A stretch of DNA of 64,000 bases, from the NCBI GenBank assembly GCA_029204225.1, contig CM055092.1, positions 100,000,200-100,064,199 of the forward strand, read 5' to 3'. Below are positions 42,443-53,120 of the stretch, in pieces. Every line of letters starts with the position of its first letter. Positions within the stretch are counted from its first letter, which is position 1. The translations under genes and the position numbers were made by a program. Origin of the DNA: Diphasiastrum complanatum (Eukaryota > Streptophyta > Lycopodiopsida > Lycopodiales > Lycopodiaceae). Under the pieces are notes generated by a model. It saw nothing but the letters and a program-made list of their open reading frames with translations, was not told the DNA's origin and ran no database searches.

Positions 42443-43819
42443 TGAGGGCCTTGGTGTGAAAGTATTTTCTGAGATTTATCTCAGATTTAAGTCTTTGCTC
42501 AGAACTCGTTTATTTAAATCTCAAAATAAGGACATGATTCATTATTAGGACCTGGTGGCACTGGACAAGCATAGCTATAAAGCTAAGCTTGATAGAATGT
42601 TCACCAAGTTACATACTGATTTCAAGTCTGTAGATGATTGCCCAATTCACAATAAAAAATGTAGATTTGTTGAGTTTCAATCTGCATTTGTTTTTTTTCT
42701 TTTGTTAAATATTTTTGACGATTCGAAAGTTGGCCCTTCCACTTCTGAAGAAGCTTCTTCCTTTAATGGTACAAAGTCTGAAAAGTCGAAGATTGTAGAT
42801 ATAAAAACTTTTTTTATTGATACGAACGTTAGTTTAGATGATTGTATAGATTTTGATCGTACACGAAATAGGACATCGTTTGTTGGCCCTCGAACTTCCA
42901 ACACCCTTTCTCCTTCTGTTGCCTACTTATAATATAGATAATAATTCTTTTTTGACATTATCGGATATATTGGATCTTTTTTATTTCACTGAAACTGATA
43001 CCCTTTGCATTTTGAACAAAGAGTTTGATGAATTTTCAAATATAATTGATTTTGATGTTGATGATCTACTCTCAAGTGTTGATGATGTATATAATGATGA
43101 GCTTTATTCAGAGAAAGATTGCTTAAAAATGGCTGTGGAGTTTCAAAATGCGTAATAAAAAAGATAATCTGTCTTCTGAAGAGGAGTTTCTCAGAATTCA
43201 AAGTCAGCTTGATTTTCCAAAACCAACTATATTGACATCGAAAGGTGGACATAATATTGATGGAGAGACAATAATCATGGAAGACAAAGCCAAATGCGTG
43301 AGTTTTGTATCTTATTATGTACTAGTAGATTCGTTATGTCAGATTATATACTGGAGTTTACTTTGGATTTTTTCATTTCAAGAAACAATTTTTCTTGATG
43401 ATTTTACAATTCGTCGAGGAGGGCAGAGATCTTTTATTGGAGAATTTTCAAGAGATCATGCACCAGGGCATTATCTGAAGTTCTTCAAGAATAATGAGAT
43501 AAGTGTTGCCCATTCAAAGTTTCATCAACATGGTGAGACAATGATTATGGCAATCAAGACGTTGTCTCATTTTTTTGGAGGACACAATTTTAATAAGGTG
43601 CATAGAATAATTCTTGTAAAGAAAACTATTGCACTTAAAATTTTAGGATATGGACCAGTGAATTTCATGTTCAGATCATCTCATTTTGCATTATATGGTG
43701 CCTACGTTGATCTGAGTAAGCATGAAAACTATGAGCTCTTGGATCCATACGAAAGAAGAAAATTGTTGCATGATTCAAAGTTGCAACTTTCATTAGAAAA
43801 AGTATCGGAAGCAGAGTAG
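42443..43819 (+). pseudogene. Unrecognised gene, frame-broken, convergent with the transposase-like gene
   Basis: A long coding-like stretch in at least three frame pieces. 42443-42932 has one internal TAG, KAKLDRMFTKLHTDFKS and an acidic Ser-rich part. 42925-43155 has DFDVDDLLSSVDDVYNDE. 43148-43819 has RRGGQRSFIGEFSRDHAPG, YGPVNFMFRSSHFALYG and a Lys/Leu-rich end. GTGAGT (43297) and TTTCAAG (43381) could bound an intron, but the frame then fails, so the simple ORF may be right. The stop lies 68 bp from the limit of the minus-strand gene. No motif known to me; the convergent pairing suggests one mobile element with two genes (inference). Confidence 0.4.
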
Positions 43820-43886
43820 ATTTTGCTCAATTGTACTTTGTAAAAATTTTCATTTAATATACAAAATCTTATTTTTTGTCTATTGC

Positions 43887-45764
43887 CTATTGGCTTATAA
43901 ATTTGCATGCTTTTTGAAATTTTTTATAATCCGTCGATTTTGTATTATGACGAATTTGGATTCTTCTGTAAAACCATTGGAAAAGTTGTAAAATATAGTT
44001 GTTCTTTGTGCTAGTCCCACCATGTTGTGTGCTTTTATGAAATGTCGCTCTTGCTTGCCAGTGAGATTTTTTCACTCCTTGCGATGACCATATGCTAAGA
44101 CTTCCACTATTTCTTGCAAAGAATGTCGCATGATGCCGTAATATGTGCTGCATGTCATAAAAACATAATCTAAATCAGTACCAAAAGTATGTAAATTAAT
44201 TGCACAAATTTGTCTATAGTAGTATAACATCAAAATCTTACCATATAAAGTGTTATATGATCTACACCCCATGCACTTCGAACTGCATCCACAAATTCTC
44301 TCATTTTTTTCTGTATCATTTGTACATTATTATTTGAAAATTTATCTTTTCTCAAGTATTTCACCATGTTGTCTAATTTTTTCCAAACTTCTACTTTGTG
44401 TATACGGGTAGAACTTTCTTCTTCGAAATCTTGAGTTGCGGCTATAATCTCTTTCCAAACCGAGTATTGAATCTTGGATTGTTTGCCAGAATAATTTGAT
44501 AAAAATCTTCGAGCTTTGGATCCTCCAATGCTCGGCTTGCATGGAATATTTCCTATTTTACTTGATAGCTTGTCGTCTTTTTTTATTTTAACATGGCCTT
44601 TATGTAAGCCTGCTTAGAAACACATTCTCTGATCTAGAAATAGCTTCTTTCGCATCTGCCTCTGGCTTGAAATTCCATGCAAACAAGATGTGAAGATATA
44701 TTATTTTTTCTATTATACGCACCTCTGCATGCAATATACATATATGAACATTCTGAAGAGAAATTGATAGTACGAGTTTTCAACTAGGATCTTCTCGATC
44801 TCTTGATATTCATGTACTCCTTGTCATGTCTTTTGATGTCTTCATGCAGTACAAACAAGGGTGTTTAGAGTTAGCGCCATGGGATACATTGAACATACAA
44901 TTTAATGTCTTCAGATCTCCTACTAAATGTCATTCTATGTTGAAAGTGCCAATTCCAAAAATATTGAGTGGAATTCCCTCCATGTGATTTTTTATGGTGG
45001 CGGGATATGACGTTCTATTAAATATCCATGAGAGAGTGTCATGGTCTTCTTTCACTACCTATAAGAGACAACAAAAACATGATTTAGCCTCATAATATTA
45101 ACACAGAAAAGATTTCCCAAATGAAATCCATATTTAAATGATTATCCCTATTGATTATGTGAAGGAAGTGCTACACCTGAAATGCTCCCAACCACCAGAT
45201 ATCATTTTCTGATTGAACACTGAAGTTGAGGCCTTCTGAGTCTTCTGAATTTGAAAGTGCTCCATTCATGATTGTAAGACTGACTCTCTCCATTTTTTGT
45301 CCGTTTATAATTTCAGACTCATCTAACTTGAGAACAACTATCAACTCGTTACTGACATTCTCAATTGTAATACCATAAAAATTTATGATGAATGTTAGTA
45401 GTTGATTAATATCAATAAATAAATTGTTGGAATTGTTATATGCTAGACATTCTCCTTTCGAACAATACACTTCGTTGATATGAGATGGATTACCAACTAT
45501 TGTCTGCATACCTTGGTTTAACATGTCTCTTTTTTTTTAAAGATAAAATGGTCGTGGGATTGGAAACTTTTTAATACTTACATGTGCAAATGCCTCTTGT
45601 ATCATCTTAAACCTTGTTGCATATGCTTCTCTACTGATGTTAGAAAAATCACATGCCCCTTGAACCAATTTAGCGTCTAATATTTTTTCAACTTCATTCA
45701 TAATGCTATCAATAATTGAAGCCTTGATCTTTTTCATTTTGTTATTATTTAACATTGATTTCAT
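43887..45764 (-). pseudogene. Putative DDE-type transposase-like gene, multi-exon, degenerate
   Basis: Exon-like blocks in order on the minus strand. 45764-45582 (ISREAYATRFKMIQEAFAH) is followed by a GTAAGT donor. 45524-45175 (LLTFIINFYGITIENV; ENDIWWLGAFQ) is followed by GTGTAG. About 45060-44840 gives HLVGDLKTLNCMF and HPCLYCMKTS, with TGA for a likely Trp. 44780-44620 gives NVHICILHAEVRIIEK and FAWNFKPEADAKE. 44560-44240 gives GGSKARRFLSNYSG and REFVDAVRSAWGVDHITLYM. 44200-43920 gives HTFGTDLDYVFMTCST. A GDLK Asp, a Cys-x2-Cys pair, an ILHAEVRI box and a late HT..D..Y block follow the general plan of large DDE transposases of eukaryotes. The family is my inference, not a match I can show. 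Confidence 0.4.
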
Positions 45765-46019
45765 AGATTTAAGTCAAGATAGAACCTAGTGAGTTTCCAA
45801 TGAAAATCTCATCGGCCAAATGGTTTTCAACAACCAATGTTGATCTGCATTGCAAACATAATGTTCATGAAAATGTTAGTAGAAATTAGGACACTCATAG
45901 TATTCACAGCAGCATAATAAGCAAATCAACAGAAAGTTGATATGAATAAATAATAACACTAGTGATTATGAATGAATCAAAAAGTTCAAGCAATATTCAA
46001 TACCAAATAAGCTATAACT

Positions 46020-46151
46020 TACTTGAATGCACGGATTCGTCTTTTTCTATAACCTCCTCTGGATGATAGATCACATATATCCTTGGTTACCAATCTTTTT
46101 GTTATGGCCATATGGGACAATCCTTGAGGGTCTTTACATTGGTATCAAAGC
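46020..46151 (+). mobile_element. LTR end and primer site relic on the plus strand
   Basis: CTTTACA at 46132-46138 looks like an LTR end. One base later follows TGGTATCAAAGC (46140-46151), one mismatch from the initiator-tRNA primer site. The upstream 110 bp have the composition of an LTR tail. No body or second LTR was found. Confidence 0.45.
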
Positions 46152-46160
46152 CTAACTAAG

Positions 46161-46373
46161 ATGCGGTCTTGGATAGTAGTGGAGGCAAACTCTACCTCGG
46201 ATTGGAAGCTAGGAGCACTTGGAGTAACATCCCGGTTGAGTGCTATTTTCTCAATGGAATTGGATTCACTAATTCCGGTGGTTAGCACACCTTTCGAAAT
46301 TGGTAGAGTTCACGTCTACATGGTTGATTTTGGTAAAGATGCTGCGAATCAGCTTGAGGAATCTTCCAATTGA
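46161..46373 (+). CDS. Short ORF downstream of the primer-site relic
   Basis: 70 codons starting MRSWIVVEANSTSDWKLG, ten bases past the putative primer site. It could be the decayed start of the element's first gene, or chance. No motif recognised. Confidence 0.2.
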   Translation: MRSWIVVEANSTSDWKLGALGVTSRLSAIFSMELDSLIPVVSTPFEIGRVHVYMVDFGKDAANQLEESSN

Positions 46374-46620
46374 GGCTGAATGATCTGCTTGGGTAGATCC
46401 ACTTTCTAGTTCAAATCTGTTTATTAAGATAAATGATTTGCATGAGTCTATAATGGTTTGGACAGTTTGATTCAGATTTTGGCAGCAAGAGGTTTATCGA
46501 TAGATTGACATAGAATCGATTTATCCTACACAAATAAACTGATTGCTACTGAGAATCTTAAATTTTTTTGGTTTGCATGTGAGGAATTAAGGTTTATTTG
46601 ACTAATCCTCTTGTATTTTA

Positions 46621-47268
46621 TGTGAAATATTTCAGATCCTTAAGATCCAATCTACTTGAATGATCTTTGGTTAGAAAGAGAAATACACTACCAATTTCAC
46701 CAATGTAAAAAAATCAGCATCTACACACAATTTGAGATGAAAACACTCATAGAACTTGATCAAACTTGAATGAAATGATTATGTACTGTTGCTATCCGTA
46801 AAACAAGCAAGCTATTGTATTTCACACGTGTGGATCCAAAAATAACAAATATAGATCATTCTACACATAGAATTGCAAAGCAATCACCAAGATAGTGCAC
46901 CAATGGATAGTAGAACCCAAGAGAACCATGTATAAGCATGAAATGAGATAGGGAAGAGAGAAGATTGCTCTCTCCACGAGTTACATCCTTCTATAACAAG
47001 TCCAAACCCTATTTGGCCACTTGGCTTTCCCACCAAAATGCTAACCCTACTAATTTTGGGTCTAGATTCAATGTACCCAACTATTCAAATTGAATCTACT
47101 CAAACTCACATTCTAACTTTCCCACACTTTCAAAAAGTGTCTATTCAAATGAAATTTAGACTAATGAACTTTGAAAAGTCAACCTCTAAGTCTAAAACAA
47201 GTTTTGGCCTCAATATGCCAAATATGAAAATATTGCAAAATGTGATGAAACTAGTTGAATCTTTCACA
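46621..47268 (-). repeat. 3' LTR of the copia element
   Basis: 648 bp, the same ends as the 5' LTR, preceded on the minus strand by a purine tract. Confidence 0.95.
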
Positions 47269-49945
47269 CTCCCTCTTCAACTAGTTTTAGCATAGACTTT
47301 GATAATACTCCAAGTGAAGTCCTATGCTTCATGAACAAGTCTTTTTCCAATGCTTTGGTGAAGATATCAGCTACACATTCCCTTGAAGACACATATTGAA
47401 GCTCCACCTCCTTTGCAATGACTCGCTCCCTCACAAAATGATATTGTATCTCAATATGCTTGCTCCTAGCATGATAGATAGGATTGGATGCCATTCTTTG
47501 GGCTGATTGATTTTCACAAAAGATGATTGGGCTCTCTGAAAAATCCAGCAAGTGAAGATCCTTGATCATCCTCTTCATCCATACCATCTCCTTTGTGCAA
47601 TGTGTAAGAGCTTTGTACCCGGCCTCACTAGATGACAATGAGATAGTGGCATGTTTCTTTGACATCCATGATATAGCTCCATCACCTATGAAAATATAAT
47701 AAGAACTAATGGATTTCCTATCCATTACATCTCCAGCATAGTCCAAATCTGAAAATCCAAAAAGATTAGGTGATGATCCCTCATACAATATGCCAAAATC
47801 TCGAGTTCCAATGATGTACCTCAAAACTCGCTTTCCTAGCTTCCAATGCTCCTCACTAGGATCTTGCATGAATTGACTCAATCTTCCAACACAATAGCTT
47901 AGATCAGGTCTAGTAATGGTTAGATAGATGAGTGAACCAACTAGCTTCCTATAGAGAGTAATGTCCTCGAAGGATCTTTCATTACCTCTTATAGTTAGCT
48001 TTACATGAGACTCCATAGGTGTATGAATAGCTTTTGTATCTACCATATGAAATCTTTCTAGAATAGAATTAGCATACTTCTCTTTACAAATGAAAGTAGA
48101 TTGAGAAGATCTAATGACTTCTATTTTTAAAATGTAATGCAAATTACCAAGATCATGCACCTCAAACTCCTTCTTAAGAGCATTCTTGATATCCTCCACA
48201 TATTGATTGTCTCCACCACTCAAGATGATATCATCCACATAGATTAGCAAGATGGTAACATCATTTCCAGCAAACCTATAATAAAGTGAATGATCATATT
48301 CACTCATAACAAATCCTTGAGAGAGTAAAAAAGGGTTAAGCTTAGCATACCAACTCCTTGGTGCTTGCTTAAGGCCATACAAACTCTTTTGTAGAAGACA
48401 CACATGATTTGGCTTTGTTGATGAAATGTAGCTCTCGGGTTGCTCCATATATACTTCCTCCTCAAGATCACCATTCAAGAATGCATTTGAAATGTTCATT
48501 TTCCATAGATCCCATCCATAAAGTGTAGCAAGTGAAATGATGACTCGAATGCTTACCATCTTTGCCACGGGTGCAAAGGTCTCATCATAGTCAATTCCTT
48601 GTTGTTGAGCATATCCTTTTGCCACTAACCTTGCCTTGTAGTTGTTGATAGATCCATAATGGTTTGTCTTCACCTTGAAGATCCATTTGCATCCAATAGC
48701 TTTCTTGTCCTTAGGAAACTCCACCAATCTCCATGTTCCATTCTTCATAAGAGCTTGATACTCAAGATCCATTGCTTGGATCCACTCCTCTTCTTTCCTT
48801 ACTTGATCTACACTTGTAGGCTCATCCAAAGAGGTTAGGAAAGCAACATAATTTCCAAAAACTACTTGCTTACCCTTTTGATCATATGTGAGCTTTGAAG
48901 GTACTTGTCTTTCTCTTGATGTTTTCCTTGGCTTTTGACTTGATGAAGGTCCATCATCACCACCGTCCAAAGTAGGATCCTTCTCATTAACATCAAGAAT
49001 GTTAGATCCATCCACTTTACCATCAATCATGCTTGAAGACACCTTTGGAATGTTCCCCTCATAAAAAATGACATCTCTACCAACAATCACTTTGTTAGTA
49101 GAAGGAATGTAAACCTTGTAGGCTTTACTCACCTCACTATATCCAACAAAAATACTTCTTCTTGAAGATGGATCCTCCTTGGTCCTATCATCAAGAGTAA
49201 TGTTGACATAGCATGTGCATCCAAAGGTTCTTAGAAAGTTGACACTCGGCCTCCTCTTGAATAGCATCTCAAAAGGTGTCCTTCCATCCAAAATAGCACT
49301 CGGCCACCTATTGCATAAAAAATTGGCACACAACAAAGCTTGATCCCAAAATGGTTTGTCAAGATTAGCACTTAACCTCATAGCTTTAGCACTTTCACAT
49401 AAAATCCTATTCTTCCTTTCAGCCACTCCATTTTGTTGTGGGGTCCTTGATGTTGTATACTCCCTCTTGATCCCATGCTCATCACAAAAGGTCTTGAACT
49501 TGTTAGATATGTACTCACCACCATTGTCACCTCTCAAGCACTTGATCTTTGTGAAAAATTGGTTCTCCCTTGCATTCTTGAACTTGACAAAGACATTATA
49601 CACTTCATCCTTGCTCTTTAGTAGATAGATCCAACAAAATCTACTAAAATCATCAATGAATGTTACATACATCTTAGCTCCACTATTGCTAATTGTAGTA
49701 AATCCATGAATATCCGAATGTACAAGTTGAAAAAGCTTTGTAGATCTAGAAATAGATCTATTATAAGGTAGTCTATGTGACTTAGACAAAGCGCAAGACT
49801 CACAAACATGCTTGTCATTACTTAAGAAACTTGGAAGACCAATCACAATCTTCTTCCTTGCCATTACCTCCAATGACTTGAAGTTGAGGTGTCCCATCCT
49901 TTTGTGCCAAACCTCTTGAATAGAAATTTGCTCCCTTGCAACACA
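47264..49945 (-). pseudogene. Copia integrase, reverse transcriptase and RNase H (second part of polyprotein)
   Basis: Open from the TGA to the stop at 47264, in the same frame as gag. Integrase zinc site WHKRMGHLN...CESCALSK, catalytic residues in LVHSDIHGF, LRGDNGGEY and TPQQNGVAERKN. RT with WIFKVKTNHYGS, ISNAFLNGDLEEEVYM, LYGLKQAPRSWY and the active box LLIYVDDIILSG (about 48231-48245). RNase H with DLDYAGDVMDRKS, SLSSSEAGYKAL, CENQSAQRMASNP and VADIFTKALEK. All main catalytic residues are present; SISSY replaces the commoner TSGY in RNase H. As it lies, it could be made only by readthrough of the TGA, so it is probably immobile unless helped in trans. Confidence 0.93.
47269..47278 (-). 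other. Polypurine tract of the copia element
   Basis: The minus strand reads GAAGAGGGAG directly before the 3' LTR start TGTGAAAG. Confidence 0.85.
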
Positions 49946-51202
49946 TCAAATTTGGTTAGCAATAACACAAGCATCAAGTTTGAACAACTTCCCTTGCCTT
50001 TTACCTTTTCCAATCAAGACATCCTTCCTTTTGATCAAACAAGCATCTCCATCAAACTCCACCTTGAGGCCCTTACTTAGCATTTGACTCACACTAAGCA
50101 AATTCTTGGTAATAAATGGAATAAACAAGACATCCTCCAAATGAACAATCCTATTTGTAGAGAGAGAAATAGGAATTGTGCCAATCTCTTTGATTGCACA
50201 CTCACCATCATTGGTCGTGTAGATCACCCTCTTGCCATCTCCATATGCCAACAAAGAAGTGAAGTACTCTTTGTGAAAGGTCATGTGTGAACTTGCTCCA
50301 CTATCAATCCACCAAGGATCTAGATCTCCATCATTAGCAAGCATACATGAAGACATCACAAAAGCATCATCATTTGCATCTTCAACATCCAAACCATCCT
50401 CATCAAGAGTAAGATTACATTTCTTGTCTCCTTGATCTCTCTTCTTCTTGTAGCACTCACTTGCAAAGTGTCCTTTGATGCCACAATAGAAGCACTTGAG
50501 CTTTGATCTATCCTTCTTTTTGCCACTTGAAGAAGCATCCACTTGATCTTGCCCTTTAAACCACTTGCTTTTGGTTTTGCCCTTTGTGAACATAGCATCC
50601 TCTTGAAGTGTCGATGTAGATCCACCTCTTGCTTGAAGCCTATATTCCTCATTGATCAAGATCTCTTGAAAATCCATCAAACTTGGAAAAGTCTTTTGAA
50701 TAGCAATACTTTGAACAATGTTAGCATGAGCATCCAACAAGCCTTTAAGAATCACTTGAATAAGCTCTCCTTCCTTAATGCTTTCATGGAAAGCTAACTC
50801 ATCATTCAATGCTTTCATTCTCAAAACAAAAGTAATTGGACTTTCTTCATTCTTTTGCAAACAAGAAAATATTTGCCTTCTTAGAGTCAACACTCTAAAA
50901 GTAGACTTGGATTCATAAAGCTTCTTTAGTGAATTCCAAGCTTTCAAAGATGATGTGCACTTACCAACTTTCTTGAGAAGTTCATTGGTAATATTCATCT
51001 TTATCATGTGTAGAGCCTTCTTGGCCCTCTTGTCATACCTCAATTGATCTTTTTGTGTTGCTGGTCTCTCCTCCAAGCCTACAACAATATCCAAAACATC
51101 ATTTATCTCAAGAAGTGACTCCATCCTCACTTTCCACAATGAATAGTTACTTGAGGTAAGCCTATCATTGGCTTCCAACATGACTCCAATTGAGGTTGCC
51201 AT
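49946..51202 (-). CDS. Copia gag and protease (first part of polyprotein)
   Basis: 418 codons from ATG at 51200-51202, about 590 bp inside the 5' LTR. Gag residues 15-190 have the UBN2-type plan (SSNYSLWKVRMESLL; AWNSLKKLYESKS; RMKALNDELAF). A zinc knuckle CFYCGIKGHFASEC lies near residue 238. Protease follows with WWIDSGASSHMT (catalytic Asp) and VLFIPFITKNLLSVSQ. The protein would build the virus-like particle and cut the polyprotein. It stops at TGA 49946-49948, with the frame open beyond into integrase, so this is a truncated polyprotein rather than a separate gene. Confidence 0.93.
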   Translation of the reverse strand: MATSIGVMLEANDRLTSSNYSLWKVRMESLLEINDVLDIVVGLEERPATQKDQLRYDKRAKKALHMIKMNITNELLKKVGKCTSSLKAWNSLKKLYESKSTFRVLTLRRQIFSCLQKNEESPITFVLRMKALNDELAFHESIKEGELIQVILKGLLDAHANIVQSIAIQKTFPSLMDFQEILINEEYRLQARGGSTSTLQEDAMFTKGKTKSKWFKGQDQVDASSSGKKKDRSKLKCFYCGIKGHFASECYKKKRDQGDKKCNLTLDEDGLDVEDANDDAFVMSSCMLANDGDLDPWWIDSGASSHMTFHKEYFTSLLAYGDGKRVIYTTNDGECAIKEIGTIPISLSTNRIVHLEDVLFIPFITKNLLSVSQMLSKGLKVEFDGDACLIKRKDVLIGKGKRQGKLFKLDACVIANQI

Positions 51203-51779
51203 GTAGCAATGACCTGATCTTCTCTTTCAACCTGCTTCAATGCACAAAGAACTCCTTTGAACAACAACAAATGCTTTCAAAAGAAATCACCAAGATTTGA
51301 AACTCTCACAGATTCTCTTTTAGCACTTATTCAAGCAAATCAACACATAGAATCATGGAATCTTGATCAACCTATGGTCTATCCTCAATCCAATAACTTT
51401 TGCCACTTCCTAAGATTGAAACACACTCAAATGAAGTCCAGCAACCTCATTATCTAGAGATCCAATCAAAATTAGGGTTTTGACAAAATCACAAAATTCC
51501 AAATCTACATGCAAATGCTAAAAATTTGATATGCAATCTATAAGCCACCACTTAGGCTGAACCAATGATCCAAAAATCGGCCTAATCCAGTATGTGAATT
51601 CAAAAATCGGAATTGAACAAGTATATTGACCTATTTAGTGTTTTGATCTACAAAAGATCCAATCTACAAAAACAAAAAATTCGATTTTGGTGTAGAATCC
51701 TCTCTAGCATGCTCTAGACTTGACATCTTCACCAAATCATTGATAGATGTGATTTTCTTTTTCATAACCTGAAACACAA

Positions 51780-51791
51780 GCTCTGATATCA
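51780..51791 (-). other. Primer binding site of the copia element
   Basis: The plus strand reads GCTCTGATATCA, one base from the initiator-tRNA end GCTCTGATACCA, directly against the LTR. Confidence 0.87.
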
Positions 51792-52441
51792 TGTGAAATA
51801 TTTCAGATCCTTAAGATCCAATCTACTTGAATGATCTTTGGTTAGAAAGAGAAATACACTACCAATTTCACCAATGTAGAAAAATCAGCATCTACACACA
51901 ATTTGAGATGCAAACACTAATAGAACTTGATCAAACTTGAATGAAATGATTATGTACTATTGTTGTCTGTACAAAACCAGCAAGCTACTGTATTTCACAC
52001 GCGTGGATCCAAAAACAACAAATATAGATCATTCTACACATAGAATTGCAAGCAATCACCAAGATAGTGCACCAATGGATAGTAGAACCCAAGAAAACCA
52101 TGTATAAGCATGAAATGAGATAGAGAAGTGAGAAGATGACTCTCTCCACGAGTTACATCCTTTTATAGCAGGTCCAAACCCTATTTGGCCACTTGGCTTT
52201 CCTACCAAAATGCTAACCCTACTAATTTTGGGTCTAGATTCAATGTACCCAACTTATTCAAATTGAATCTACTCAAACTCGCATTCTATCTTTCCCACAC
52301 TTTCAAAAAGTGTTTATTCAAATGAAATTTAGAGTAATGAACTTTGAAAATTCAACCTCCATGTCTAAAACAAGTTTTGGCCTCAATATGCCAAATATGA
52401 AAATATTGCAAAATGTGATGAAACTAGTTGAATCTTTCACA
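51792..52441 (-). repeat. 5' LTR of the copia element
   Basis: 650 bp, TGTGAAATATT...TCTTTCACA in the plus-strand view, adjoining the primer site at its left end. Confidence 0.95.
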
Positions 52442-52446
52442 TTTTA

Positions 52447-53120
52447 TGCAAACTGGAAACTGAAACCATAAAATGGATCTATAAATTGTTGATTCTCTAG
52501 AAAAGTAGATTTGGAATTGGAAAATGTGTGCATGCTAATAAAATCCTGTAAAACCGTTTAGATTGGTTCTAACTACCTCTGTGAAAAGTTGTAACTCAGA
52601 TAATCTCCTTTTTCCAGTCCTCTGGTCATTGGATCAGTTGACAGAACCCAAGTTCTAGCTGAACAAGCTCGCACTTGGGATGAGAAGGGTTGAATCTGTT
52701 CTAAGAATCTGAAAATCTGCATCTGAGCAGTAGTTTCGTGATGGTAGGAGTAGTGCGAGCAGCTGTTGGGCAGCTTGCCATCCTGTGACCTACAGTGCAT
52801 TCTTCAGAACATGGGATTCGTCCTGATGATCTGCGCAGAAACTTCACAAAGATTTAGGATTCTTGGTTGAGAGCATAGTTGTTATCAAATGAAAGAGATG
52901 TCTGATTGTTGACAATTGTGCCAGCCGTGAGGTGCACATCCGAGGGGATGAAGCGCTGTGAAAGACTGATGGGAATGGAGGTGGAGAGCAGCACCCGCGC
53001 GATCCATCGTCCTGACCTTTTTGAGAAAGCTCTTTCTCTCTTGCGCTTGGGCAGCTACCTTTTTTTTGGTGTAGGCGGTTGTAGGCGGCTAGAAAAGATC
53101 AAGACCTAGAATTTTTTAGG
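52447..53120. other. Coding-like scraps, no gene assigned
   Basis: After a TTTTTCCAG acceptor-like site (52609-52617) a short frame reads PLVIGSVDRTQVLAEQARTW before a stop. A 67-codon ORF at 52906-53109 is more GC-rich than its surroundings. Either could be remnants of a host gene interrupted by the copia element. No family recognised. Confidence 0.25.

Larger units (their letters stand above)
46621..52441 (-). mobile_element. Complete Ty1/copia element, 5.8 kb
   Basis: Both LTRs are present (46621-47268 and 51792-52441), flanked by TTTTA duplications (46616-46620 and 52442-52446). The primer site is 51780-51791 and the polypurine tract 47269-47278, with gag-pol on the minus strand. Gag to RNase H occupy one reading frame broken by a single TGA at 49946-49948. 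The LTRs are alike but differ at scattered sites, so the insertion is not very recent. Catalytic motifs of protease, integrase, RT and RNase H are all visible. Confidence 0.96.

Noticed and set aside
42443-43819. Possible endogenous pararetrovirus (caulimovirid) gene
   Set aside because: No movement-protein, coat zinc-finger, protease or RT motif in any frame.
46161-46373. Fumarylacetoacetase N-terminus
   Set aside because: Only the first few residues (SW/F-V-V-E) are suggestive; the following conserved motifs are absent.
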